This document shows positions 1-5,568 of a stretch of 7,750 bases of DNA, one piece after another (the stretch's first letter is position 1; the number at the start of each line of letters is the position of its first letter). Source of the DNA: Pseudomonadota bacterium. Lineage in GTDB: Bacteria > Pseudomonadota > Gammaproteobacteria > Acidiferrobacterales > Acidiferrobacteraceae. Below the pieces are notes generated by a model, which was not told the origin of the DNA, searched no databases, and saw only the letters and a program-made list of their open reading frames with translations. The position numbers and the translations under genes were made by a program. Where the stretch lies: positions 1 to 7,750 of the forward strand of contig JAJZZU010000108.1 of NCBI GenBank assembly GCA_021797365.1. The letters are read 5' to 3'.

Positions 1-29
1 AACGCCCGACCTACTGATTACGAATCAGT
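1..29 (-). other. Partial tRNA-Thr(CGU)-like 3' half; candidate att remnant
   Basis: Read on the minus strand, the bases form a 5-bp anticodon stem (ACTGA/TCAGT) around the seven-base loop TTCGTAA (anticodon CGT), then the variable loop AGGTC, the T-stem strand GGGCG, and the first TT of the T-loop where the window ends. The bases to the right (30-80) do not form a D-arm or acceptor strand, so the 5' half is absent. A 3' tRNA half next to an integrase gene is the usual displaced copy left when an element integrates into a tRNA. The rest of the fragment lies outside the window. Confidence 0.7.
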
Positions 30-104
30 TATTTACGGCCTACCGTCCACTTACGCTAAACTATACTTCGTTTTGATTCGCTGTAATTCGCTTTATTTAA
101 AGCC

Positions 105-110
105 TATAAT
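105..110 (+). promoter_or_regulatory. Candidate -10 box of the integrase promoter
   Basis: A perfect TATAAT lies in an AT-rich stretch about 90 bases before the integrase ATG. I see no convincing -35 at the right distance; TTGATT at 73-78 is too far (26 bp). The repeats at 146-189 lie in the expected leader, so integrase bound there could limit its own expression. Confidence 0.4.
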
Positions 111-145
111 TCATCCTCCGTTGTTTGCGCTGGTTTTGGCTCGAC

Positions 146-189
146 TGCTTACATAGTGCTTACACGGTGCTTACACGGGTCTTACACGG
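146..189 (+). repeat. Left arm-type integrase sites, four 11-bp repeats
   Basis: There are four head-to-tail 11-bp units: TGCTTACATAG at 146, TGCTTACACGG at 157 and 168, and the variant GTCTTACACGG at 179-189. An 11-bp period puts each unit on the same face of the helix. The first two units recur exactly at 7583-7604. Short direct repeats near both element ends are what the N-terminal domain of tyrosine integrases binds (arm sites). The array ends 10 bases before the integrase start codon, so occupancy would cover the leader and ribosome-binding region. Confidence 0.7.
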
Positions 190-199
190 GGGAACAGGC

Positions 200-1396
200 A
201 TGAAGATCACCAAACGGGCCGTCGATAGCGTATCCCTGCCGGCCAAGGGCTACGCCTTGCATTGGGATGATGAATTGAAGGGCTTTGGCCTTCGCGTCAC
301 GTCTGCCGGGGTTAAGTCTTTCATCCTGCAAAAGCGTATCCATGGGAAAGATCACCGGATTACCCTGGGGCGGTATGGCGAGATCACCACCGAGCAAGCC
401 CGCAAGGACGCCATGGCGAAGGCAGGGCTTATAGCGGGCGGCGGCGATCCGGTAGCGGATAAGCGGCGGGATCGGGCTTCCCGCGTGACGCTCAAGGCTT
501 GTCTCGATGATTACTTCGCTTCGCGAAAGAATCTCGCCCCCAAGACCGTGCAGGACATGCGAGCGACCCTTGAATGGGGGTGCCCGATATGGCTCACCCT
601 GCCCGCCGCCCGGGTCACGCGCAACATGGTGGAGCGTCGCCACAAGGAACTTGGCGAGAAGGGCCACGGGGCGGCGAATAAATGGGGCCGGTATCTGCGG
701 GCGCTCTTGAACTTCGCGGCCAGCAAGTACACCGACACCGAGGGCCAACCGATCCTAACGGATAATCCGGTTAAGGTGCTTTCGGCTACGCGCGCCTGGT
801 ACCGCGTCGAGCGCCGCCAGAGTGTGATACAGCCGCATCAGATCGCGGCCTGGTGGAAGGCCGTGCAGTCGCTTCGCAACGACGCGCACCGCGACTACTT
901 CATAACCCTGCTACTGACCGGCCTACGCAAGGAGGAAGCGCGAGGGCTGGCTTGGGATGACGTGGACTTTACGGCCCGGACGCTCACTGTGCATGGCACC
1001 AAGAATCACAGTAGCCATACGCTGCCGATGGGTCCGTATCTGGCGGCCATGCTGAACGCCCGCGAACGCCTGGGGGATGCGGTGTTTACCAGCACGCACG
1101 GCCAGATAGGCAACCTGCGCTATAGCCTGGAAGGGATCGCCCGGGCAAGCGGCGTCAAGTTTATGGCCCATGATCTGCGGCGGACCTTCGCCACGGTGGC
1201 CGAAAGCCTGGACATACCGGCCTACGCCCTCAAGCGTCTCATGAACCACAAGACCCAAGGGGACGTCACGGGCGGCTATCTCGTGATTACCACTGAACGG
1301 CTGCGCGGCCCCATGGAGCGCATCGAGGACTTCGTATTGAAGGCGGCCGGGGTCCGCGAAAGCGCGGACGTGGTGGCGCTTCGCATTGCGACATGA
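200..1396 (+). CDS. int: P4-type tyrosine integrase
   Basis: This 398-residue site-specific recombinase would integrate and excise the element at a tRNA gene. The N-terminus (about 1-90) has the P4-integrase arm-binding layout (DUF4102-like: start MKITKRAVDS, then the GFGLRV and ITLGRYGEIT motifs). A core-binding helical region spans about 95-185, and the catalytic domain about 205-365. The visible catalytic set is complete: Arg243 in TGLRKEEARG, a likely Lys268, His324 and Arg327 in HDLRRTFA, His350 in LMNHKT, and nucleophile Tyr360 in GGYL. The length matches the family (about 400). I chose ATG 200 over an upstream TTG at 125 because the extension would translate the 11-bp repeats and because the family normally starts MKIT/MKLT. 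It stands alone, followed by the iteron region. Intact and probably functional. Confidence 0.95.
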   Translation: MKITKRAVDSVSLPAKGYALHWDDELKGFGLRVTSAGVKSFILQKRIHGKDHRITLGRYGEITTEQARKDAMAKAGLIAGGGDPVADKRRDRASRVTLKACLDDYFASRKNLAPKTVQDMRATLEWGCPIWLTLPAARVTRNMVERRHKELGEKGHGAANKWGRYLRALLNFAASKYTDTEGQPILTDNPVKVLSATRAWYRVERRQSVIQPHQIAAWWKAVQSLRNDAHRDYFITLLLTGLRKEEARGLAWDDVDFTARTLTVHGTKNHSSHTLPMGPYLAAMLNARERLGDAVFTSTHGQIGNLRYSLEGIARASGVKFMAHDLRRTFATVAESLDIPAYALKRLMNHKTQGDVTGGYLVITTERLRGPMERIEDFVLKAAGVRESADVVALRIAT

Positions 1397-1404
1397 TGTT
1401 TTGT

Positions 1405-1494
1405 GACGTTACAGACGTTACAGACGTTACAGCCTTATCCTATGCGGGTTTGCGCTGTAACGTTGTGTAACGTCGCGCCGTTACAGACGTTACA
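1405..1494. repeat. Iteron cluster A: seven copies of GACGTTACA in both orientations
   Basis: Three tandem direct copies lie at 1405-1431 with no spacer. Two inverted copies follow (CTGTAACGT at 1455-1463, TGTAACGTC at 1466-1474), then two direct copies at 1477-1485 (variant GCCGTTACA) and 1486-1494. The same 9-mer, as TGTAACGTC, recurs at 4750-4839 inside the last gene of the replication operon. The direct/inverted arrangement suggests binding by an element-encoded replication initiator, most plausibly the DUF927 protein or the repeat protein. Confidence 0.8.
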
Positions 1495-1640
1495 CGCCGC
1501 GCCGCCGGCCTGAAAGCGCCCCGCAATATAACCCAACTTGCATAAGAGCGGAACCCGCGCGGCAGCGTATGCCCGCGATAAAACCTAGATAAAAACCCCC
1601 GCCTGATTGGTCGCTACAAGCAAATATTTTTTCGCCGTTT

Positions 1641-1693
1641 CCATATACGCCCGCGCATCGTCATATATGGTGGTATATCTCCGTATATAAAAT
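1641..1693. promoter_or_regulatory. AT-rich palindromic segment, possible operator, promoter or unwinding region
   Basis: CCATATA (1641-1647) and TATATGG (1664-1670) form a perfect 7-bp inverted repeat with a 16-base spacer. GGTATAT (1672-1678) and GTATATAAAAT (1683-1693) follow. The segment is far richer in A and T than its surroundings. It could be an operator for the AlpA-like protein encoded 100 bases downstream, a promoter (the TATAAA at 1686 is -10-like but lacks a clear -35), or the melting element of an origin. The sequence does not decide between these. Confidence 0.4.
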
Positions 1694-1788
1694 CCCCGTT
1701 TTAATGAGCGTGGATGGGCGCGAACTGACCCTAGACAGCGCGCATTTTCATGGAAGAATAACAGCAAAAAACAGCGAGGACGCGTGCA

Positions 1789-2037
1789 GTGAACGATACT
1801 ATAACGAATGTTTTAGATATTCAGACGGACCGACTCTACGATCAGGCGGCGCTTGCCGAAATGTTGGGCAAGCCGACTTCGTGGTTTGAACGCGCGCGCT
1901 GGGCTGGCGTCGGGCCGCGATTTATTAAAATCGGGCGGTCCGTGCGTTATCGCGGGCAAGACATCATTGATTGGCTCGAAGCGCAAGTCAGGCAATCGAC
2001 ATCTGACAACGGCGGGGGCGGCCATGCGCAAAAATAA
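1789..2037 (+). CDS. AlpA-like helix-turn-helix regulator/excisionase
   Basis: This 82-residue DNA-binding protein starts at GTG with an AGGA ribosome-binding site 8 bases upstream (1777-1780). Residues about 17-68 match the MerR-like winged-helix fold of AlpA and HTH_17 proteins: an initial LYDQAALAEMLGK helix pair, then WFERARWAGVGPRFIKIGRSVRYR, where the glycine-rich wing ends in the family's typical R-Y-R, and the closing helix DIIDWLEAQ. The tail is low-complexity (SDNGGGGHAQK). In P4-like elements such proteins switch on excision or control the replication operon. Here it heads that operon and lies next to palindromes it might bind. Whether it acts as excisionase or transcription factor cannot be told from sequence. 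Confidence 0.88.
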   Translation: MNDTITNVLDIQTDRLYDQAALAEMLGKPTSWFERARWAGVGPRFIKIGRSVRYRGQDIIDWLEAQVRQSTSDNGGGGHAQK

Positions 2038-2206
2038 AAAGGCCGCCCGGCTAGGCGGCCCAGAAAACTCAAACACAACGAATATTACCACCGTTTTACG
2101 GCGCTTTCAACGCGGCACTGATTATCTTACCGAAATCGCCGGATCGATCGCCCTAGGCTCTTGGGCTGGCGTCGCCGCCGTTGCGCTTTGGCGGATGACG
2201 CCATGA
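2024..2206 (+). CDS. Possible 60-aa small membrane protein
   Basis: This short reading frame starts at ATG 2024, inside the last 14 bases of the AlpA-like gene, after a G-rich ribosome-binding-like stretch (2011-2021). Its stop overlaps the next start as ATGA (2203-2206). The N-terminal half is basic and polar (MRKNKKAARLGG, later VLRRFQRGTDY). The C-terminal half, AGSIALGSWAGVAAVALW, could form one membrane helix. The overlaps on both sides fit the coupled arrangement of the whole operon. Against it, a terminator-like hairpin covers codons 6-13, and I recognise no family. Role unknown. Confidence 0.5.
   Translation: MRKNKKAARLGGPENSNTTNITTVLRRFQRGTDYLTEIAGSIALGSWAGVAAVALWRMTP
2030..2060 (-). 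terminator. Minus-strand terminator-like hairpin
   Basis: GGCCGCC (2041-2047) and GGCGGCC (2054-2060) form a 7-bp GC-only stem with a six-base loop. On the minus strand it is followed by T5-A-T5, the form of a rho-independent terminator. On the plus strand there is no T-run, so operon transcription would meet only the hairpin. No minus-strand gene lies immediately upstream of it. Confidence 0.5.
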
Positions 2207-2925
2207 TCGGCGTCGAGGATTTTCTTGGCCGCCTTGTCGGGGCGCGAGCGCGCGGTCAAGGCCGATGGGTCGCACGTTGTCCGGCACATGACGATCGGAA
2301 TCCCTCGCTAAACATCGCCGAAGCCGCGTCCGGCACGGTCCTTATAAAATGTTTCGCCGGATGCGCGACCGCCGATGTTTTAGCGGCGGTTGGCTTGTCG
2401 TTCCGCGACATTTCGCCAGACCGGCCGTGGCCCAAGCGCCGTCGGTCTGCCGGTCCGACCCCCATGCCGGTGCCCGAAGAGGTCCGCGAGGATCGCACCG
2501 GCGTGAGCCTGTGGGACAACGCGCATCCCGTAGCGGCAGCCCATCGTGAAGCGCACGACCGTCGAGAAGCGGCGTGGCGGGCGCGAGAAGCCGCGTATGG
2601 CGCGACCTTCGATCGGCTCATGGACGAATATCGCCGGGCGTCGGCGTTTTGGACGGATTCAGCCCGCGAGCTGCCGGCTATCGAGCATCGCGCGCGGGCG
2701 ATCGCCGGAATTGCGGCAATTCTCGCCGTCGAGCGGCATGCGCGCGGACGTCTTGGGACGCGTGCCCTTATTCGGAAGCTGCTTGCGTGGGAAGTCGGCG
2801 AAATCGTGTCGGCCAGTGAGGCCGATTCATTTTTGCCGCGTCTCGCGGCCCGCGATCGCCGGATTCTCTCGGAAGCGCGGGCGATCCTCGCCGATGGTGC
2901 GGACGAACAGACGGAGGCTGCCTAA
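2203..2925 (+). CDS. CHC2 zinc-finger primase-like protein, no visible Toprim domain
   Basis: 240 residues. The N-terminus is a DnaG-type CHC2 zinc-binding module: Cys26 and His29 in WVARCPAHDDRNPSL, and Cys50 and Cys54 in LIKCFAGCAT, the fold primases use to recognise template DNA. The remainder (about 80-240) is Arg/Ala-rich and probably helical. I do not see the acidic motifs of a Toprim catalytic core, so primer synthesis may need a partner or a host enzyme. ATG 2203 was chosen because it overlaps the preceding stop (ATGA) and follows GGCGGA, whereas the upstream TTG at 2161 adds unconserved-looking residues. The stop overlaps the DUF927 start (TAATG), so the two are probably made in a fixed ratio and work together in element replication. 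Confidence 0.85.
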   Translation: MIGVEDFLGRLVGARARGQGRWVARCPAHDDRNPSLNIAEAASGTVLIKCFAGCATADVLAAVGLSFRDISPDRPWPKRRRSAGPTPMPVPEEVREDRTGVSLWDNAHPVAAAHREAHDRREAAWRAREAAYGATFDRLMDEYRRASAFWTDSARELPAIEHRARAIAGIAAILAVERHARGRLGTRALIRKLLAWEVGEIVSASEADSFLPRLAARDRRILSEARAILADGADEQTEAA

Positions 2926-4682
2926 TGGATGCGTCTGCAATTCAGGAAATCGAACCCGAACGGCCCGTCGCGGCCATTGACGCGCTGACCGCCGCCATTG
3001 ATGCCGCGCGGCCATTTCGGGTTTTCGACGGATGGACGGTTTCTAGCGGCAAACGTCTCGCGCCTGGCGTCTTCTACTATGGCACCGATAAGGACGGTGC
3101 GGCGCTACCACCATTGCGGATATGCGGCCCGGTCCATATTGACGCCGTAACGTGCGACTCGCAAGACCGGAACTTTGGCCGACTTTTGCGGCTGCAAAAC
3201 ACGCGGGGGCGCTGGCGCGTATGGGCCATGCCAATGGAACTTTTGCGCGGCTCCGGCGAGGAGCTGCGCGGCGAGCTGCTCCATATGGGCGTCGAGCTTA
3301 CGCCGGGCACACAAGCGCGGAACCTTCTAATGGCTTATTTGCAAAGCGCACCGCCACCGCGTGACGTGCGGTGCGCCGTACAGATCGGGTGGGACGGTGA
3401 CACCTTCGTTTTACCCGATGCCGTGATCGGTGACGATGCCGACGGCGTAATTTTTCAGTCAATGGGTGCGGTGGCAGACGAATACACGCGCGCGGGGACA
3501 CTGGACGCCTGGCGCACAGACATAGCGGCCAAAGCGATTGGCAATCCCTTGCTGGCTCTCGCGTTGTCTGCGGCCTTCGCCGGTCCGCTCTTGCGGCTCT
3601 GCAATGCCGAAGGCGGCGGCCTTCACTTTGTCGGCGATTCGTCTACCGGCAAAACGACGTTGATTGAGGCGGCATGCAGCGTATGGGGCGGCCCGTCTTA
3701 TAAGCGGTCCTGGCGTAGCACAGCAAACGGCATGGAGGGCGCGGCGGTTTTGTTCAACGATAACCTTCTAGCCCTGGACGAAATATCGGAGTGCGACCCG
3801 CGCGACGTAGGGGCGATCGTCTACGCCCTTGGCAACGGCAAAGGCAAACAGCGGGCCAGCCGCACAGGCGCGGCACGCTCCGTGGCAAGCTGGCGGTGCT
3901 TTGTCCTATCGAGCGGGGAACGGACCACTGCTACCAGCATGGCGGAAGGCGGCTACCGTGCCAAGGCCGGGCAGTCGGTGCGGCTATCGGATATAGCGGC
4001 AGCCGGCACCTATGGGGCGTGGGGTCACCTGCATGGACTACCAAGCGGCGCGGCTTTCTCGGACGCGATCAAGCGGGCAGCGGTAAAACACCATGGTCAC
4101 GCGGGCCGGGCCTACCTGGAGCGCCTTACCCGCGATACGCAAGACTTCGGGGCCTACCTGGAAGCGATCAAACGGGCTCCGGCATTTGCGGCGGCTGACG
4201 GGCAGCATAAGCGCGTAGCGGCCCGCTTTGCCTTAATCGCCATGGCCGGGGAACTGGCAGCCGAATACGGGATTACCGGCTGGCCCGAAGGCCTGGCCCT
4301 GGGCGCGGCCACGGACGGCTTTGAGGCATGGCTTGCCACACGCGGGCAAGGGAATGATGAAAAGCGGCAGATCGTGGAGCGGGTATCGGACTTTATTGAA
4401 CGTCACGGTGACGGGCGATTCTCAAACGAATCTGCGGAAACTCCGATCCGCGACCGGGCCGGATGGTGGCGCGATACCGAACAAGGCCGGATTTACCTGT
4501 TCACGTCGGAGGCCCTGCGCGAAGCATTGAAAGGCTTTGACTTCAATAGGGGGCTAGACGCCTTACAGGAAGCGGGCGTTTTACCAAAACCGGGGGTGAA
4601 CGGCGAACGGGCCAGAACGTACCGCATCGGCGGGCGCGTCAATCGGCTTTACCCGGTCACACTTGAAGGGGGGAACGAATGA
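2925..4682 (+). CDS. DUF927-family helicase-like replication ATPase
   Basis: 585 residues, typical length for DUF927 proteins of phages and islands, which are fused to or paired with CHC2/primase modules and resemble superfamily 3-like or RecA-like replicative helicases. The DUF927 region covers about 30-370. Walker A is GDSSTGKTT (237-245), a Walker B-like LLALDEI lies at 281-287, and a sensor-like strand WRCFVLSSGE at 323-332. The C-terminal 130 residues contain charged helices and a likely winged-helix DNA-binding fold. The start ATG 2925 has GGAGG seven bases upstream and overlaps the preceding stop. The product would load at or unwind the element origin, and its C-terminus is a candidate iteron binder by analogy with P4 alpha. 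No frameshift or missing ATPase motif is seen. Confidence 0.92.
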   Translation: MDASAIQEIEPERPVAAIDALTAAIDAARPFRVFDGWTVSSGKRLAPGVFYYGTDKDGAALPPLRICGPVHIDAVTCDSQDRNFGRLLRLQNTRGRWRVWAMPMELLRGSGEELRGELLHMGVELTPGTQARNLLMAYLQSAPPPRDVRCAVQIGWDGDTFVLPDAVIGDDADGVIFQSMGAVADEYTRAGTLDAWRTDIAAKAIGNPLLALALSAAFAGPLLRLCNAEGGGLHFVGDSSTGKTTLIEAACSVWGGPSYKRSWRSTANGMEGAAVLFNDNLLALDEISECDPRDVGAIVYALGNGKGKQRASRTGAARSVASWRCFVLSSGERTTATSMAEGGYRAKAGQSVRLSDIAAAGTYGAWGHLHGLPSGAAFSDAIKRAAVKHHGHAGRAYLERLTRDTQDFGAYLEAIKRAPAFAAADGQHKRVAARFALIAMAGELAAEYGITGWPEGLALGAATDGFEAWLATRGQGNDEKRQIVERVSDFIERHGDGRFSNESAETPIRDRAGWWRDTEQGRIYLFTSEALREALKGFDFNRGLDALQEAGVLPKPGVNGERARTYRIGGRVNRLYPVTLEGGNE

Positions 4683-5518
4683 GCCTAGCCAGTCTGGTAG
4701 CCCGCCTTGCAGCGGGCGAAACCCCTGCGGAGATCATGGCGGCGAAAACTGTAACGTCTGTAACGTCGCGTAACGTGACTGACGTTACGCCGAAACCCGC
4801 GCCAGCATTGGATGTAACGTCTGTAACGTCTGTAACGCCCGAAAATCATAGAGCCGTCGCGGATGCCGATACCGTCGCGGAGATCATGGCGAGCGTGGAT
4901 GAACGCGGGCGATCGGGAGGGTTAGATACGTCAGATACGTCACGATACGTCGCCCCCGTATCAGCGAAACCCGCGCCAGTATTGACTTGCACGGCAGATA
5001 CGTGTGATACGTCACAAAATACCAAAGCCGTAGCGGATGCCGATACGCCACTTACCAGAACGGATGCCGATACCGTCACTGTAACGCCACTTACCAGGGC
5101 ACTTACCAGAACACTTACCAGAACGGAGGCCTTGGACCTTCGCGCATGGCTCCGGCTTATCGGCGAGACGAACCCTGCCACTATTACCGATGTTTTAGCA
5201 GTATGCGAACGCTTCCCAGATACCAGGGCGTATTGCCTTAATGCAGCCCGTACCACGGAGGTCCGGCAGATGATCGCGGCAAGGGCGGCCATGGACCGGG
5301 AACAGGACCGGGAACAGGACCGGGAACAGGACGCGAAGATAAAACGTACCGAAGCGGAGCGAGTCGCCAAGCTGGCGGAGGATTTTTATAACCACCTGTT
5401 TGGACCCGGACAGGCTACCGGATGTTGCTATGGGCGGACGAACCGTTACTGTAACGAAGGTAAGCGGCTACGGGATACCTATTATGAGGCCGCGCGACAT
5501 ACGGGAAGGCTTGCATGA
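4679..5518 (+). CDS. Repeat-rich protein of unknown function with embedded iterons
   Basis: 279 residues, coupled to the DUF927 gene by ATGA after a GGGGGG ribosome-binding site. Residues 1-150 are Thr/Ser/Val/Asp-rich and probably disordered. They consist of two copies of one unit (about 17-65 and 67-123), each starting AEIMA, with KPAP in the middle, and ending AVADADT. VTS triplets in copy 1 are replaced by DTS in copy 2. LTRT repeats follow (137-149). A more ordered helical part lies at 151-205, then DREQ x3 (207-218), and a compact, probably conserved C-terminus at 236-271 with FYNHLFGPG, Cys249, Cys250 and Cys258. I recognise no family. The repetitive protein sequence may be a by-product of selection on the DNA repeats. 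It could be an origin-associated factor, given its place in the operon. Confidence 0.8.
   Translation: MSLASLVARLAAGETPAEIMAAKTVTSVTSRNVTDVTPKPAPALDVTSVTSVTPENHRAVADADTVAEIMASVDERGRSGGLDTSDTSRYVAPVSAKPAPVLTCTADTCDTSQNTKAVADADTPLTRTDADTVTVTPLTRALTRTLTRTEALDLRAWLRLIGETNPATITDVLAVCERFPDTRAYCLNAARTTEVRQMIAARAAMDREQDREQDREQDAKIKRTEAERVAKLAEDFYNHLFGPGQATGCCYGRTNRYCNEGKRLRDTYYEAARHTGRLA
4750..4839. repeat. Iteron cluster B: TGTAACGTC inside the repeat-protein gene
   Basis: TGTAACGTC occurs at 4750-4758 and 4759-4767, a variant GCGTAACGT at 4768-4776, an inverted copy GACGTTACG at 4781-4789, and three tandem copies at 4813-4821, 4822-4830 and 4831-4839 (the last ending GCC). The 9-mer is the reverse complement of the GACGTTACA array at 1405-1494. 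Because 9 bp equals three codons, it is read as repeated Val-Thr-Ser without disturbing the frame. Confidence 0.85.
4924..5013. repeat. Variant iteron cluster C: AGATACGTC
   Basis: AGATACGTC lies at 4924-4932 and 4933-4941, CGATACGTC at 4943-4951, AGATACGTG at 4996-5004 and TGATACGTC at 5005-5013. It occupies the same places in the second protein unit that TGTAACGTC occupies in the first, on either side of the shared segment coding for KPAP. It reads as Asp-Thr-Ser. The last five bases, ACGTC, are shared with the first iteron type. Confidence 0.8.
5049..5121. repeat. CACTTACCAG repeats, three at 12-bp spacing
   Basis: Identical 10-mers lie at 5049-5058, 5088-5097, 5100-5109 and 5112-5121, read as Leu-Thr-Arg. 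The segment CGGATGCCGATAC also occurs three times in this gene (4860-4872, 5034-5046, 5061-5073), the last two bracketing the first of these repeats. Confidence 0.75.
5294..5329. repeat. GACCGGGAACAG tandem repeat, three copies
   Basis: Three perfect 12-bp copies with no spacer encode DREQ x3, likely an exposed charged helix. Perfect identity points to recent slippage or duplication. Confidence 0.85.
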
Positions 5519-5549
5519 ACGCGACCATGAACGCGACCATGAACGCGAC
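5514..5549. repeat. CATGAACGCGAC tandem repeat across the operon's last stop codon
   Basis: Three perfect 12-bp copies start at the last codons of the repeat-protein gene. The first copy contains its TGA stop (5516-5518), and the other two are untranslated in that frame. They lie about 50 bp before the operon terminator. Confidence 0.8.
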
Positions 5550-5568
5550 ATAAGCGCCCTAAACAATC

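Larger units (their letters stand above)
1397..1788. other. Non-coding gap, candidate replication origin and operon leader
   Basis: This 392-bp gap between the integrase and the AlpA-like gene holds no convincing gene. From left to right it contains the GACGTTACA array (1405-1494), a GC-rich spacer (about 1495-1525), a mixed stretch with two GATAAAA copies near 1577 and 1590, an AT-rich palindromic segment (1612-1693), and the leader of the downstream operon. Iterons beside an AT-rich, easily melted segment is the usual plan of an iteron origin. The nearest DnaA-box-like string (TTATCCTAT, 1435) matches poorly. An origin is inference; the repeats are seen directly. Confidence 0.5.

Noticed and set aside
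1..29. tRNA-Arg(ACG) on the plus strand
   Set aside because: The stem-loop reads as ACG on the plus strand, but the flanks match a variable loop and T-stem only on the minus strand (Thr CGT).
125..199. Upstream TTG extension of the integrase
   Set aside because: It would translate the 11-bp repeats, has no ribosome-binding site, and the family normally begins at the MKIT methionine at 200.
1435..1443. DnaA box (TTATCCTAT)
   Set aside because: It agrees with the consensus only in the first six bases, too weak to call.
1405..1494. CRISPR array
   Set aside because: The repeats are 9 bp, mostly without spacers, and occur in both orientations; iterons fit better.
1585..1767. Minus-strand 60-codon frame across the iteron/AlpA gap
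   Set aside because: It starts at TTG with no ribosome site, covers the palindromic segment, and shows no recognisable domain.
4726..5130. CRISPR-like or VNTR reading of the repeats inside the last operon gene
   Set aside because: Repeat units are 9-12 bp without unique spacers, and the frame stays open throughout.
5444..5456. CGTTAC-T-GTAACG palindrome as a further iteron site
   Set aside because: It is a single isolated site within the conserved-looking C-terminal coding region, so it may be chance.
5515..5553. Twelve-codon frame (MNAT x3) starting at an ATGA overlap
   Set aside because: It is only the 12-bp tandem repeat in another frame, with no ribosome-site or family evidence.
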